The position numbers and the translations under genes are program-made. A DNA stretch of 39,106 nt from a virus. How positions within the stretch are numbered: the first letter of the stretch is position 1; each line of letters begins with the position of its first letter. Shown here one piece after another: positions 8,350-16,885 of the stretch. The notes below the pieces were generated by a model. That model ran no database searches. It saw nothing but the letters and a program-made list of their open reading frames with translations, and was not told the DNA's origin. The DNA lies in the IMG/VR virus record IMGVR_UViG_3300035130_000073, positions 1 through 39,106 of that record; one strand, given 5' to 3'.

Positions 8350-9264
8350 ATGGCATACACATTAAAAGGTAAGTTGGATTCTATTGGCGATGGTCTGTCT
8401 AGTATAGCGACCGCGTCAAGTCAAATAGCTTCAAATGCAACGGTTTTTGATTCTCTAATTACAGCGGAATCAACAAATGTTAGTTCTTTAACAAGTGCCG
8501 CAACTGATATATCAACCGGTGCTAGTACTATAGTAAGTGCCGGAGCGGCAATAAGTACGGCGAATGATGGAATTGATTCAGTTGGAACTTTAGTTAGTAC
8601 TGGTAATAGTTCGGCCGTAAGCGTTGGAACTTTGGTTAGTACTGCAAATGCTAAAAATGATAGTATTGGAGTTTTACAAAGTACGGGGAATAGTTCAGCG
8701 GTTAGTGTTGGAACCTTAGTTAGTACTGCGAATAGTTTAGGCACTGTTAACGGTTCTAAGATTACTAGTGTTGGAACTTTAGCAAGTACAGGAAACAGTC
8801 TTATAGCTAGTTATGGAACTAAAACAGATAGTGTCGGAACTGCAACAAGTACGGCAAATAGTACAAATTATTCAGCGATTCAAAGTGTTGGAACTTTGCA
8901 AAGTACGGGCAATAGTTCAGCGGTTAGCATAGGAACATTGTTGAGTACTGGAAATTCTAAGACAGATAGTGCGGCAACGGCGGCCAGTACTGCAAATAGT
9001 TCAAGCTTGTCAGCTATTACTAGTTACGGTACGGCCGGAAGTACTGCAAATAGTTCTAGTTTGTCAGCTATTGCTAGTTATGGCACAGCCGGAAGTACTG
9101 CAAATAGTACTAATTTGTCGGCGGTAGATAGTGCGGCGGTAGCGGCTTCAACTGCTAATAGTTCGGCTTTGTCTGCGGTTGTATCACTTGCAACGGTTGT
9201 ATCAACTGGATTTAGCACAACAGATAGTAAGGTAGATTCAGTTGGTGTTGTAGCGGCCGGATAA
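8350..9264 (+). CDS. Ser/Thr/Ala-rich repeat protein, probable virion fibre
   Basis: 304 residues that are almost all Ser, Thr, Ala, Val, Gly and Asn, with no Cys, Trp or Pro seen. After residue 60 it consists of imperfect repeats of 14 residues (SVGTLVSTGNSSAV and variants) and, towards the end, 18 residues (SYGTAGSTANSSSLSAIA). The DNA repeats too, so copy number may vary by recombination. A long, thin oligomeric fibre is likely, as coiled coil or beta structure. The many exposed Ser/Thr and the glycosyltransferase gene directly downstream suggest it may be O-glycosylated. ATG follows AAAGGAGTG. Confidence 0.75.
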   Translation: MAYTLKGKLDSIGDGLSSIATASSQIASNATVFDSLITAESTNVSSLTSAATDISTGASTIVSAGAAISTANDGIDSVGTLVSTGNSSAVSVGTLVSTANAKNDSIGVLQSTGNSSAVSVGTLVSTANSLGTVNGSKITSVGTLASTGNSLIASYGTKTDSVGTATSTANSTNYSAIQSVGTLQSTGNSSAVSIGTLLSTGNSKTDSAATAASTANSSSLSAITSYGTAGSTANSSSLSAIASYGTAGSTANSTNLSAVDSAAVAASTANSSALSAVVSLATVVSTGFSTTDSKVDSVGVVAAG

Positions 9265-9279
9265 TAGGAGGATTTTAAA

Positions 9280-10344
9280 ATGATTATTGTACATATTGCC
9301 CCTTTTGCCCCTAATGCTTGTGGTCTTTATGAGGCGGCTAGAGACATGAGTAGAGCGGATATCCTTGGAGAAAACAACGTATATTTTATTGATGCAGGTG
9401 TTTCAAGAAATGGGATAAGGGAAAACGGGATAATAGGGCAAGTTGATGAAAGGGGCGACTTTAGGCTAGAAACAAGCGACCCCTTATTTATAAATGAAGC
9501 TGATATTATTATTATGCATACTGGATGCAATGATAACTGGATAGTCAAAACACAAGCCCCAATATTGTGGGCCGTTCATGGGCGGCCGTTAGCTTGTTTT
9601 AGGCCGGAGCGTATTAGCAGTAACAACTTTAATTCTTTTACTTTGTATCATGATATAAGCAAGTGGAAAAGGGTAAAAGGAATGTTATATTTTTGGCCTG
9701 AATTTAAGTCATATTGGGAAAATGTATTATCAAGTAAAGATATTGTTTTAGACTATCCGGTTATTGACGAAAAAAGGTTTTTTATAAAAAATGTTAATGT
9801 ATTAGAAAATAAGGGTGAAATAAATATATTATTATGTGATAGTGAACGTGAGGACATATGCAATTATGAAGTTGTTAATGGATTAATACAAGCATGTAAA
9901 AGGTTTAAAAATATTAAAGTGCATATTTGCGGAATGGATTTATTAGAAGGTGGGAAAATTCCTAATTGTTGGGGTATTGTTTTAGATAAATTAAAACAAT
10001 TGGGCGGCCTTGGTAATGTTTATGGAAGATTAACCAATATGTTAGATGTTTATAATTCTGTGGATTGTGTTATAAGTCCAAATAGAATTATAACTAGAAC
10101 TATTGGAGAGGCTTTAACTTGTGGGGTTCCGGTTATTAGTGAAGTCAACGAAACTAACCTTGTTAGTGATTATACATGTAATATGTCTAATCCTAAAGAT
10201 ATCATACAAGCTTTAGAATGGTTTATTGATGATTTCAAAAATAATAAAATTGATCGAGAGGCTATAAGAAAAAGGGCCGAAGTTTTCAGTTTAAAAAATT
10301 ACTCTGACAAGATGAATAAAATATATAAAAAGGTGTTGTCATGA
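9280..10344 (+). CDS. GT-B glycosyltransferase (GT4-like)
   Basis: A 354-residue enzyme with two Rossmann halves. The N-terminal half opens with IIVHIAPFAPNACGLYEAAR, the glycine-rich acceptor loop typical of GT-B enzymes. The C-terminal half carries the donor-site motif TIGEALTCGVPVIS near residue 275, with the conserved Glu of the GT4 family. It transfers a sugar from an activated donor; the acceptor is unknown. It sits between two virion genes and overlaps the gp10-like gene by four bases (ATGA), so it is made with structural proteins. Likely acceptors are the repeat protein just upstream or the capsid; action on host polymers is possible. Confidence 0.85.
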   Translation: MIIVHIAPFAPNACGLYEAARDMSRADILGENNVYFIDAGVSRNGIRENGIIGQVDERGDFRLETSDPLFINEADIIIMHTGCNDNWIVKTQAPILWAVHGRPLACFRPERISSNNFNSFTLYHDISKWKRVKGMLYFWPEFKSYWENVLSSKDIVLDYPVIDEKRFFIKNVNVLENKGEINILLCDSEREDICNYEVVNGLIQACKRFKNIKVHICGMDLLEGGKIPNCWGIVLDKLKQLGGLGNVYGRLTNMLDVYNSVDCVISPNRIITRTIGEALTCGVPVISEVNETNLVSDYTCNMSNPKDIIQALEWFIDDFKNNKIDREAIRKRAEVFSLKNYSDKMNKIYKKVLS

Positions 10345-10667
10345 TAAGAATAGTAAATCGAACAGGCAAATTTATGAGACAATTAAAAGAAAATGAACTT
10401 GCGGCTTTAAATGCAATGGGTGTTTTCTGTGTTTCTAAAATGGATTATCATGTAGCCGTTGACACTGGATATTTGAAATCAAGAAATACATATGTTATTA
10501 ATCGCAATGAATTGTTTTTAATGAATGACACGCCATATGCAAAATACCAAGAACTTGGGACTTATAAAATGGCGGCTCATCCATTTATGAGGCCGGCGGC
10601 CTTAAATTATGTAAGTACATTAAAACAAATAAGTGCTTCTTATATGTCAAAAGGTATGAAGGGGTAA
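10341..10667 (+). CDS. HK97 gp10-like head-tail joining protein
   Basis: A 108-residue protein with the gp10 pattern: a VDTGYLKSRNTY segment near residues 42-53, YAKYQELGTYKMAAHPFMRPA near 70-90, and a helical end. Proteins of this family act at the neck between connector and tail. The start overlaps the glycosyltransferase stop. In most phages connector and stopper genes come right before this gene; here they lie 3 kb downstream at 13803 and 14388. Confidence 0.85.
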   Translation: MIRIVNRTGKFMRQLKENELAALNAMGVFCVSKMDYHVAVDTGYLKSRNTYVINRNELFLMNDTPYAKYQELGTYKMAAHPFMRPAALNYVSTLKQISASYMSKGMKG

Positions 10668-10679
10668 AAGGGGTAAAAC

Positions 10680-11075
10680 ATGGAATTGATCGAACTTAAA
10701 ACATATGTCAAGGAAAGGCTTGAAAATTTATCAAATATTAATGTTTATGATACTAAGGTTCCAGATGAAGCGACTTTTCCATACCTAGTTTATAAGTTTA
10801 ATGCTTGTAACTATCTTGTAAGAGAAAGAAAAGACTGGATATTAGAGCTTAATTTTTGGAATGATAGTTATGATGATAGTGAAATTTTACAAGCGGCCGA
10901 ATATGTTAAGAATGGAAGAACAGAAGGAGAGACAGAGTATATCGGATTGAATATTTCAACTCAAAATGAAAGTGAAGGCTTTTATTATTGTCATATTGAT
11001 TTTGAGAGTGAAATTGAAGACCCAGAACCAAATATAACAAGATATAACCAAAGATATATTTTAAAAGTTGATTAG
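10680..11075 (+). CDS. Tail terminator / tail completion protein
   Basis: A 131-residue protein with an N-terminal helix (ELIELKTYVKERLENL), a VPDEATFPYLVYKF strand pair, and alternating strands ending in YNQRYILKVD. Size, fold pattern and place between the gp10-like protein and the major tail protein fit the tail terminator family, which caps the tube at the head end. Preceded by AAGGGGTAAAAC. Confidence 0.7.
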   Translation: MELIELKTYVKERLENLSNINVYDTKVPDEATFPYLVYKFNACNYLVRERKDWILELNFWNDSYDDSEILQAAEYVKNGRTEGETEYIGLNISTQNESEGFYYCHIDFESEIEDPEPNITRYNQRYILKVD

Positions 11076-11089
11076 AAAGGAGTGATTTT

Positions 11090-12193
11090 ATGTCAATAAC
11101 TGCGGTAACGCCTACAGTACCAGTCGCCAATGATGTTATAATGGGAAAGTTTAAAACTTATGCCAATTATGGTTTGCCAACACAGACACTACTAGGGGCA
11201 ACTAGAGAAGGTTGTAAAGTTGATATATTACGTCAAATTAAATTAATTGAATTTGATGGTGCTTATGGTCCCACTTTAGACAGTGACGGAGTGCCATTAG
11301 TAAGATATGAAAGATTAGTTGGAAAAATTACTTTAAAAAGTTTGTATTTAAAATATTTTAATAGAAAAATTATTTCAGATTGTGAAAGCGACGGAACTTG
11401 GGAAAGTGGAAACTGGGGAAATGACGGGGGTACTTATGCGGCTGAAACTACTATTGTTAATAGTGGAGATCAATCGGCTAAATGTAGTATAGCGTCGGCA
11501 CAAACCGGACATGGTATCCATGAAGTTTTTGCAAGTGCGAAAGACTTAACGGCTTTTGATAACTCCGAAACTTCCGACACGGCCGATTATATTGGATTTT
11601 CAATATATATTACTACTGCTATGCTTGCTATACTTGGAACAGATAGTATTCAATTAAGAATACATAAGGATGCAGAAGAAACCGAAACAAATTATTATTG
11701 GTATGATGTTGAAGCGTCGGCCTTAACCGCCGATCAATGGACTAATTTAAAAGTCCTTAAGTCAGCATTTACAGAAGAAGGAACGGCTTCATGGAGTGCC
11801 GTAACTGGTATATCTTTTGAAGTACCAGACGCAACCGACGACGCTTTAGAGTTCTATGTTGACTCAATAGACTTAATTCAAGCACAAACTGATAGTTCAG
11901 TTTTGCCGGTAAATGGCTCAACATTTACATACACAGACGAAACAACGTATAAACAATATTCGCCAGATTTAGAGATAGGCAATGACGATTATTTAGAAAA
12001 TATTACTATTATCGGCCAAAGAATGGACGGTAAAAAAATGAAAATAGTCTTGAAAAATGCTTTTAATGATGGAAAATTAGAACTTGCTTTTGAAGATAAA
12101 GACGAAAGTGTAAATGAAACTGAATTTACCGGTCATTATAAGTATGGGTCCGGGTTAATTTGTCCAATCGAAATATATGAATATGTTGCATAA
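11090..12193 (+). CDS. Major tail protein paralogue with inserted beta-sandwich domain
   Basis: A 367-residue protein whose ends (about 1-102 and 275-367) match the neighbouring 187-residue tail protein: shared landmarks are TLLGATREG, the IEFDGAYGPT loop, DGKKMKIVLKNAFN and FTGHYKYG. Between them an insertion of about 170 residues begins DCESDGTWESGNW and ends near YVDSIDLIQ; its strands and FDN/SDYI/LRIH pattern resemble a jelly-roll carbohydrate-binding module. Tail tube proteins often carry added surface domains. Two paralogues in tandem suggest either a mixed tube or one minor tube form. Start follows AAAGGAGTG. Confidence 0.8.
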   Translation: MSITAVTPTVPVANDVIMGKFKTYANYGLPTQTLLGATREGCKVDILRQIKLIEFDGAYGPTLDSDGVPLVRYERLVGKITLKSLYLKYFNRKIISDCESDGTWESGNWGNDGGTYAAETTIVNSGDQSAKCSIASAQTGHGIHEVFASAKDLTAFDNSETSDTADYIGFSIYITTAMLAILGTDSIQLRIHKDAEETETNYYWYDVEASALTADQWTNLKVLKSAFTEEGTASWSAVTGISFEVPDATDDALEFYVDSIDLIQAQTDSSVLPVNGSTFTYTDETTYKQYSPDLEIGNDDYLENITIIGQRMDGKKMKIVLKNAFNDGKLELAFEDKDESVNETEFTGHYKYGSGLICPIEIYEYVA

Positions 12194-12206
12194 GGAGGTG
12201 TAAGAC

Positions 12207-12770
12207 ATGGGAATAAATACTTTTGCCCCGGCGGTTCCTGAAAAGGCCAAGGATATCATGTTAGGTGAAGGGCTAGTTTACAAAAACCTTGGAGAATCCG
12301 GAGAGGCTTTAATTGGAGCAACACGCGGCGGTTCTAAACTTACGATTGATAGAGTAATTCGTGAGGTTGAATATGATGGAGCAATGGGACCAACTAAAGG
12401 AATGAGGCAATATGATACGTTTGTTGCAAAATTGATAATTAATTTTTTAAAAATAAATTATGTTAATATGGCGTATGGTTGCAATGTTACCGTTTCAGAT
12501 GGTAGCGATCAAGACGGAACATATAAAAAAATATCTTTTGATACTGATTTTGCGGCGGCTGACGTTTTAACAAATGTAGGTTTCCAAGGTTATAAGGCCG
12601 ACGGAACTTATTGTAAAATTATTGTGCAAAATGCTTTCAATATGGATGATATCGGATTTGAATTTAATGGTATGGACGCGGTCGTAAGCGAAATGGTATA
12701 CACTGGGTTTTATACTTATGCGGCCCCAAGTACGCCGCCATTTAATATGCAAGAAGAGATAAGTGCATAA
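12207..12770 (+). CDS. Major tail protein (short paralogue)
   Basis: 187 residues; aligns by eye with both ends of the preceding gene. Common marks are ALIGATRGGSKLTIDRVIRE, VEYDGAMGPTKG, KADGTYCKIIVQNAFN and MVYTGFYTYA. Without the inserted domain it has the length of ordinary siphovirus tube proteins, so it is the likely main tube subunit. Starts after AAGGAGGTG. The product ends just before the tail chaperone gene, the standard order. Confidence 0.82.
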   Translation: MGINTFAPAVPEKAKDIMLGEGLVYKNLGESGEALIGATRGGSKLTIDRVIREVEYDGAMGPTKGMRQYDTFVAKLIINFLKINYVNMAYGCNVTVSDGSDQDGTYKKISFDTDFAAADVLTNVGFQGYKADGTYCKIIVQNAFNMDDIGFEFNGMDAVVSEMVYTGFYTYAAPSTPPFNMQEEISA

Positions 12771-12819
12771 TTTACATACTATATTTTGTGTATTTTATTA
12801 TATCAAAGGAGTGTTTCGA

Positions 12820-13218
12820 GTGAGTGAGAGAAAATTGAGGAAAAAAGAAGTTATGATAGTTAGCAGAATATTAGACGAAGTGAATTTTAAACACTATGCA
12901 GAATATTTGCTATCTACAAAACTTGATAAAATACTTAGTAAGTCCGAGGGGCAAAAGGAAAAAGTTTTAATAGTTGTAATTGATATTTTTGCTTTTGTCC
13001 TTCAAAACATGTATAAAGCTGAATCGAGCATTGACAAGTTAATAATGTCTTACAAGGGTTTAAATCAAACTGAAATTGATAATTTGGAAGAAGATGCTTT
13101 TATAGAAGTTTTAAAAGATGTTTTTATTGCCGGAGTGCCTAAAGTTATCGGTAAAATAGTTGATTTGTCCGAGTTTAAAAAAAAGTTTCAAGAGATAAAA
13201 GCGGAGCATTTCAACTAA
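12820..13218 (+). CDS. Tail assembly chaperone, short form (gpG-like)
   Basis: 132 residues from a GTG start at 12820, placed 7-9 bases after AAAGGAG; the frame is open further upstream to 12763, but no ribosome site is seen there. The helical product lies between tail tube and tape measure genes, where lambda gpG-like chaperones are found. Near the end the frame reads TTT AAA AAA AAG at the slippery heptamer 13179-13185; a -1 shift there joins it to the 13179-13607 frame. The unshifted product ends about 10 codons later. Confidence 0.8.
   Translation: MSERKLRKKEVMIVSRILDEVNFKHYAEYLLSTKLDKILSKSEGQKEKVLIVVIDIFAFVLQNMYKAESSIDKLIMSYKGLNQTEIDNLEEDAFIEVLKDVFIAGVPKVIGKIVDLSEFKKKFQEIKAEHFN
13179..13185 (+). 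other. Programmed -1 frameshift site A AAA AAG
   Basis: In the gpG frame the codons are AAA (13180-13182) and AAG (13183-13185), preceded by A, giving the heptamer A AAA AAG that drives -1 frameshifting in bacterial dnaX and many tail chaperone genes. The -1 frame is closed by stops at 13152, 13161 and 13176 and becomes open exactly at 13179, then stays open to 13607. The geometry leaves little doubt about the shift. Confidence 0.88.
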
Positions 13219-13607
13219 CCGACAAAGAAATAATCGAAAATCTTATAAAAAATTATATCTTTATAATAGATTTTTTTACAGATGAAAACATCATTGAACC
13301 AATGATGAATTATTATAAGGATTTTACATATATAGAATATATTTTAGGCCTACCTTTTGAAAGTGGGCTTAAATTATATCTAAAAGCAATAGAACGAACA
13401 CAAGAGGAAAATATGTATAAATTATGGTTGGTTGAAATTGCTAATGGTTGTGAAATGGATTTTGATACTTATTTTAAAAATCAAAAAAATAAATCTGAAG
13501 AAAAATACATGAATGTTGATGAAAAAGAAGAAGAAGAAAAAAGAATTATTGATAAAATAGAAAATAGAAAACTTGGCAAAATGAAAAAAGTTAACTTGCT
13601 AAATTAG
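13179..13607 (+). CDS. Tail assembly chaperone, frameshift extension (gpT-like)
   Basis: This is the second frame of the gpG-gpGT pair. It has no good start of its own: the ATG at 13302 lacks a ribosome site. Reading by -1 shift from 12820 gives a fusion of about 262 residues, whose extension includes a YIEYILGLPFESGLKLYLKA segment and a charged C-terminus (EEEEKRIIDKIENRK). Fusion proteins of this type bind the tape measure while tube subunits assemble. Only a fraction of ribosomes are expected to make it. Confidence 0.82.
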   Translation, partial: KKVSRDKSGAFQLTDKEIIENLIKNYIFIIDFFTDENIIEPMMNYYKDFTYIEYILGLPFESGLKLYLKAIERTQEENMYKLWLVEIANGCEMDFDTYFKNQKNKSEEKYMNVDEKEEEEKRIIDKIENRKLGKMKKVNLLN

Positions 13608-13782
13608 AAATAAAACTAAAATTTGCTTGCTAGATTTGATCTTGCTAAGTTAGAAATATAACTATTTACTAGGTTTGCTTGCTAGGTTTAAATTTTGCTA
13701 AGTTAGAAATATAATTAGTTTTTGCTAGGTTTGTTTGCTTGCTAGGTATAAAATTTTTGCTAGGTTTGCCCTTGCTAGGTTA
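13595..13782 (+). repeat. Cluster of ten TTGCTARRTT repeats
   Basis: About 190 bp between the chaperones and the connector gene hold ten copies of TTGCTA(A/G)(A/G)TT or one-base variants. Three copies (from 13595, 13641 and 13694) are extended by AGAAATA-type sequence. The spacing is irregular. No long ORF crosses it. The first copy overlaps the stop region of the gpT frame. Possible meanings are protein-binding sites, a recombination scar or a decayed coding repeat; none can be chosen from sequence. Confidence 0.8.
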
Positions 13783-13802
13783 TTAAAAAGGAGGTTAGCA
13801 AC

Positions 13803-14387
13803 ATGATTGTAACAGTAACAGAAGTTAAAAATTTATTGCAAATTAGCAATTCAACTTATGATTCTTTTATTAAGATTATGATTCCAATTGTTGAAAATGT
13901 TATATGTGATTATTGCAATAAAGATTTTACTGATAGAAATTATGTTTATTTTTCATCAAATACAATAAGCTTTACAGGCTCGACCAATGAAATAAATTTT
14001 ACTGGTATAGGTAATAAACAATTAGTTGAGAATGATACTATTAGGGTTTATGGTTCGTTAAGAAACGATAATCCTTATACGGTCCAAACTGTAAACGATA
14101 ATAGCATAGTTGTAAATGATGTAAATAGGTTGATAGATGAAGACGAAGGGGAAGGAGTATTTATTGCTAGGATTAAATATCCTACTCCACTTAAAATGGT
14201 TGCGGCGAAAATGATTAAATATGATATTTCCTTGTCCGAGAAAGAAGTCGGTGTAAAATCTGAAAAAATAGATGATTATAGTATTACATATGACGACAAG
14301 ATAATGGGATATCCTAGCCATATTATGACTCAATTAAATGATTACAGAACATTATATAAAAGTACAATATTGTCAGGGGGCTTTTAA
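13803..14387 (+). CDS. Head-tail connector protein (gp6-like)
   Basis: A 194-residue protein with helices like those of gp6/gp15 connectors: TEVKNLLQISNSTYDSFIKI at the start, then PIVENVICDYCNKDF. After a beta-rich insert (about 55-115) come PTPLKMVAAKMIKYDI and a tail ending PSHIMTQLNDYRTL. Connectors bind the portal ring and receive the stopper. The gene is unusual in lying after the tail chaperones; the stopper gene follows directly, so the pair moved together. ATG follows AAGGAGGTTAGCAAC. Confidence 0.72.
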   Translation: MIVTVTEVKNLLQISNSTYDSFIKIMIPIVENVICDYCNKDFTDRNYVYFSSNTISFTGSTNEINFTGIGNKQLVENDTIRVYGSLRNDNPYTVQTVNDNSIVVNDVNRLIDEDEGEGVFIARIKYPTPLKMVAAKMIKYDISLSEKEVGVKSEKIDDYSITYDDKIMGYPSHIMTQLNDYRTLYKSTILSGGF

Positions 14388-14717
14388 ATGGCTATAGAAC
14401 GCTTTTATATATCATGTAGTAGATTAAGACCAACGACAACATTAAACGCTTATAACAGGCCAATTAAAACATATGTAGAAACATCTATAAATGGTTATTT
14501 GGGTAGTTCTTCGGATATAGTGATAAAAGTAGCAGACAAGGAGACATTTGAAGTTAGAAGTAAATTTTATTGTGATGATTTTGACTTAGAATCTACGGAT
14601 TTAATAAAGTATGAAGGAAATACTTATGAAATTATTGGAGAACCAAGAAATACAGTTCACAGAGGCCACCATGTAAGGGCAACTGTTAAAATGATTGGTG
14701 ATGTAAAACAGGAATAA
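14388..14717 (+). CDS. Head closure (stopper) protein, SPP1 gp16-like
   Basis: A 109-residue beta protein typical of the head-tail joining family: FEVRSKFYCDDFDLESTDLI near residues 52-71, then KYEGNTYEIIGEPRNTVHRG and HHVRATVKMIG at the end. The motif of a beta strand, 'I.YEGN.Y.I' and a late 'R.H' matches gp16-type stoppers, which close the portal channel after packaging. It begins right at the end of the connector gene, without a gap. Confidence 0.75.
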   Translation: MAIERFYISCSRLRPTTTLNAYNRPIKTYVETSINGYLGSSSDIVIKVADKETFEVRSKFYCDDFDLESTDLIKYEGNTYEIIGEPRNTVHRGHHVRATVKMIGDVKQE

Positions 14718-14731
14718 AGGGGGTGTAATAC

Positions 14732-16870
14732 ATGCAATTAGCTGATTTATTTTTTAGTGTAAGAACCGAGGGAACACAACAAGCCCATGACAACATCGGG
14801 AAATTAGGAAAATTATTTGATTCAGTTGGTCAAGGTTTAAGCAATGTTGGAAATGGAATTGTTAATTTTGGGCAAACTCTTACAAATAAAATAACATTGC
14901 CTTTAATTGATGCGGCAATCGAAGGGGTAAAATACAATGCTACACTCCAAGAACTTGAATCAAGTTTTAGTGTTTTGCTTGGTTCTGGTGATAAAGCCGC
15001 TGACATGGTCCAAAGGTTAAAAAAAATGGGAGCTGAGACACCATTTGAAATAACAGGATTAGCAGAGTCAACAAAAATGCTTTTAAGTTATGGATATACA
15101 CAAGAAGAAGTTATCCCACTTATGAGAATGATTGGTGATGTCTCACTAGGTAATAAATTAAAATTTAAAGACTTAGGAATTATAATGGGCCAAATAAGTT
15201 CTTTAGGTAAATTACAAATGGGTGATTTGAAACAACTTAGGGAACGTGGTTGGGATCCAATGCAACAAATAATTGAAAAAACAGGTGAAAAATCAAGCGA
15301 ATTTTACGAAAGAATGAGAAAAGGAAAAGTTACTTATAAAGAAGTTGAAGACGCTTTAAGAAAAGTTACAGGTGAGGGCGAAAGATTTTACAAGGGAATG
15401 GAAAAGGGAAGCCAAACCTTGCAAGGTAGACTTTCAACCTTAAAAGATAATTTTATGGAATTGTTAAGTAATGCTATGAAACCAGTATTTGATTTTGTTC
15501 AAAATATAGCGGTTCCTGCTTTGTTAAATTTGATAGAGCGTTTTAATGGTTTATCTCAACCTATTAAAACAGCTATAGTTATTTTAACAGGGCTTGTTGG
15601 CTTTTTGCCTATTGTTATCACAGCGTTTGGTGGTTTAGTTGTTGCCGTTGGTGCGGTTGTTTCTGGTATTGGTGGTCTTGCTTTATTAATATCTACAATA
15701 GGTCTTCCAATACTTATCGCAATCGGAGGGGCTATTACTACATTGACAATGCTATTTGTTGCCTTTGTTGCCCCAATTGCTTTAGTGGCCGGCGGGCTTG
15801 CGGCTTTAGCTATTAAAACCGGGGCGGTAAGTTGGGCCTTTGAAAAAGTAAAAACTTTAATAAATGCTATTATTCAAATTGTTACAGGTAATATGGTTGG
15901 CGCTATGGATTTATTAGTTAATAAATTTGGGATGAGTCAGGCACAGGCTGAAACATTTGCACGTAAAATACAACTTGCCAAGTATTGGGTTGGAAAATTA
16001 ATTGAAGTAGTTCAAAATGTAAGTCAATTGCTAGGTGCTATTTTTACGGCTGACAAACAAAAAATGATTAATATACTTATTGAAAAATTTGGGATTAGTA
16101 AAAAACAGGCTCAAGAATTTGCTAAAAAAGTTTTAGACTTAAAAAATAAAGTTAAAGAATTGGCTGATAAATTTATTAATGCGGCAAGTGGAGCATTGCC
16201 TAAAATAATTAATAAATTAATTGAATTTGCAAAATGGATTTATAATAATCGTGATAAAATTGTTGCTTTGATATCAAAAATAATAGACTTTATTAATAAG
16301 TTGATGCAACTTGCTAGATGGGTTCAGAATAACTCTGATAAAATAAAATCTTTTGCTAAATTTTGTATTAATTTAGGCAAAACAATGGTAACTTTAGCAT
16401 CAATAGCAATAAAACAATTCGGAATAATAAAGAAAACTATTACCGCCGCCATGAATGTAGCAAAAATGACTATTGATGGGGCCAAAAACGCTTTAAATGC
16501 ACTTGCTAGAATAGCCGGTTCAACTGCTAAAGCATTATTAAGTATAAAGTTGCCAAATTTGCCGGGGCTAGGGGCTTTAAAATCATTAGTAGGCCATGCA
16601 AGTGGGATTATGAATAGTCCAATTGGCCATTATGCATTAGTCGGAGAAAAAGGCCCTGAATTGATGTATGTTCCTAAAGGGGCAAGTATTTATAGTAATC
16701 AACAAACTAGACAAATGGCATCTAATACTAGGGGAGCCGAAGCAATAGGAGCCGGAAGCATGTACAATATTGATAAAATAATAATTGATGCTAAAAACGT
16801 AAAAGAATTTAATGACGTTGTAAAAATAATGGAAAATATGAAAGTAGAATATAATACTAGAAAATACTAA
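14732..16870 (+). CDS. Tape measure protein
   Basis: 712 residues. The N-terminal part (about 70-230) has the conserved tape-measure domain: FSVLLGSGDKAADMVQRLKK, TPFEITGLAESTKMLLSYG and MGQISSLGKLQMGDLKQLRE. A hydrophobic block around 275-365 probably spans membrane during DNA entry, and the rest is mostly helical with a Lys-rich stretch. Tape length usually scales near 0.15 nm per residue, which would give a tail of about 105 nm; this is a rule-of-thumb estimate. No peptidase domain is evident. Preceded by AAAGGGGGTG. Confidence 0.92.
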   Translation: MQLADLFFSVRTEGTQQAHDNIGKLGKLFDSVGQGLSNVGNGIVNFGQTLTNKITLPLIDAAIEGVKYNATLQELESSFSVLLGSGDKAADMVQRLKKMGAETPFEITGLAESTKMLLSYGYTQEEVIPLMRMIGDVSLGNKLKFKDLGIIMGQISSLGKLQMGDLKQLRERGWDPMQQIIEKTGEKSSEFYERMRKGKVTYKEVEDALRKVTGEGERFYKGMEKGSQTLQGRLSTLKDNFMELLSNAMKPVFDFVQNIAVPALLNLIERFNGLSQPIKTAIVILTGLVGFLPIVITAFGGLVVAVGAVVSGIGGLALLISTIGLPILIAIGGAITTLTMLFVAFVAPIALVAGGLAALAIKTGAVSWAFEKVKTLINAIIQIVTGNMVGAMDLLVNKFGMSQAQAETFARKIQLAKYWVGKLIEVVQNVSQLLGAIFTADKQKMINILIEKFGISKKQAQEFAKKVLDLKNKVKELADKFINAASGALPKIINKLIEFAKWIYNNRDKIVALISKIIDFINKLMQLARWVQNNSDKIKSFAKFCINLGKTMVTLASIAIKQFGIIKKTITAAMNVAKMTIDGAKNALNALARIAGSTAKALLSIKLPNLPGLGALKSLVGHASGIMNSPIGHYALVGEKGPELMYVPKGASIYSNQQTRQMASNTRGAEAIGAGSMYNIDKIIIDAKNVKEFNDVVKIMENMKVEYNTRKY

Positions 16871-16885
16871 AAGGAGGTGGACGCT

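Noticed and set aside
8421-8744. Antisense 107-aa ORF opposite the Ser/Thr repeat gene
   Set aside because: It mirrors the DNA repeats, has no ribosome site, and runs against the operon direction.
13302-13607. Independent 101-aa gene starting at ATG 13302
   Set aside because: No ribosome site, and the frame opens upstream exactly at a slippery heptamer, so it is the frameshift extension.
13595-13782. TTGCTARRTT cluster as a CRISPR array
   Set aside because: The repeat unit is about 10 bp, the spacing is irregular and no spacer-like unique blocks of constant length occur.
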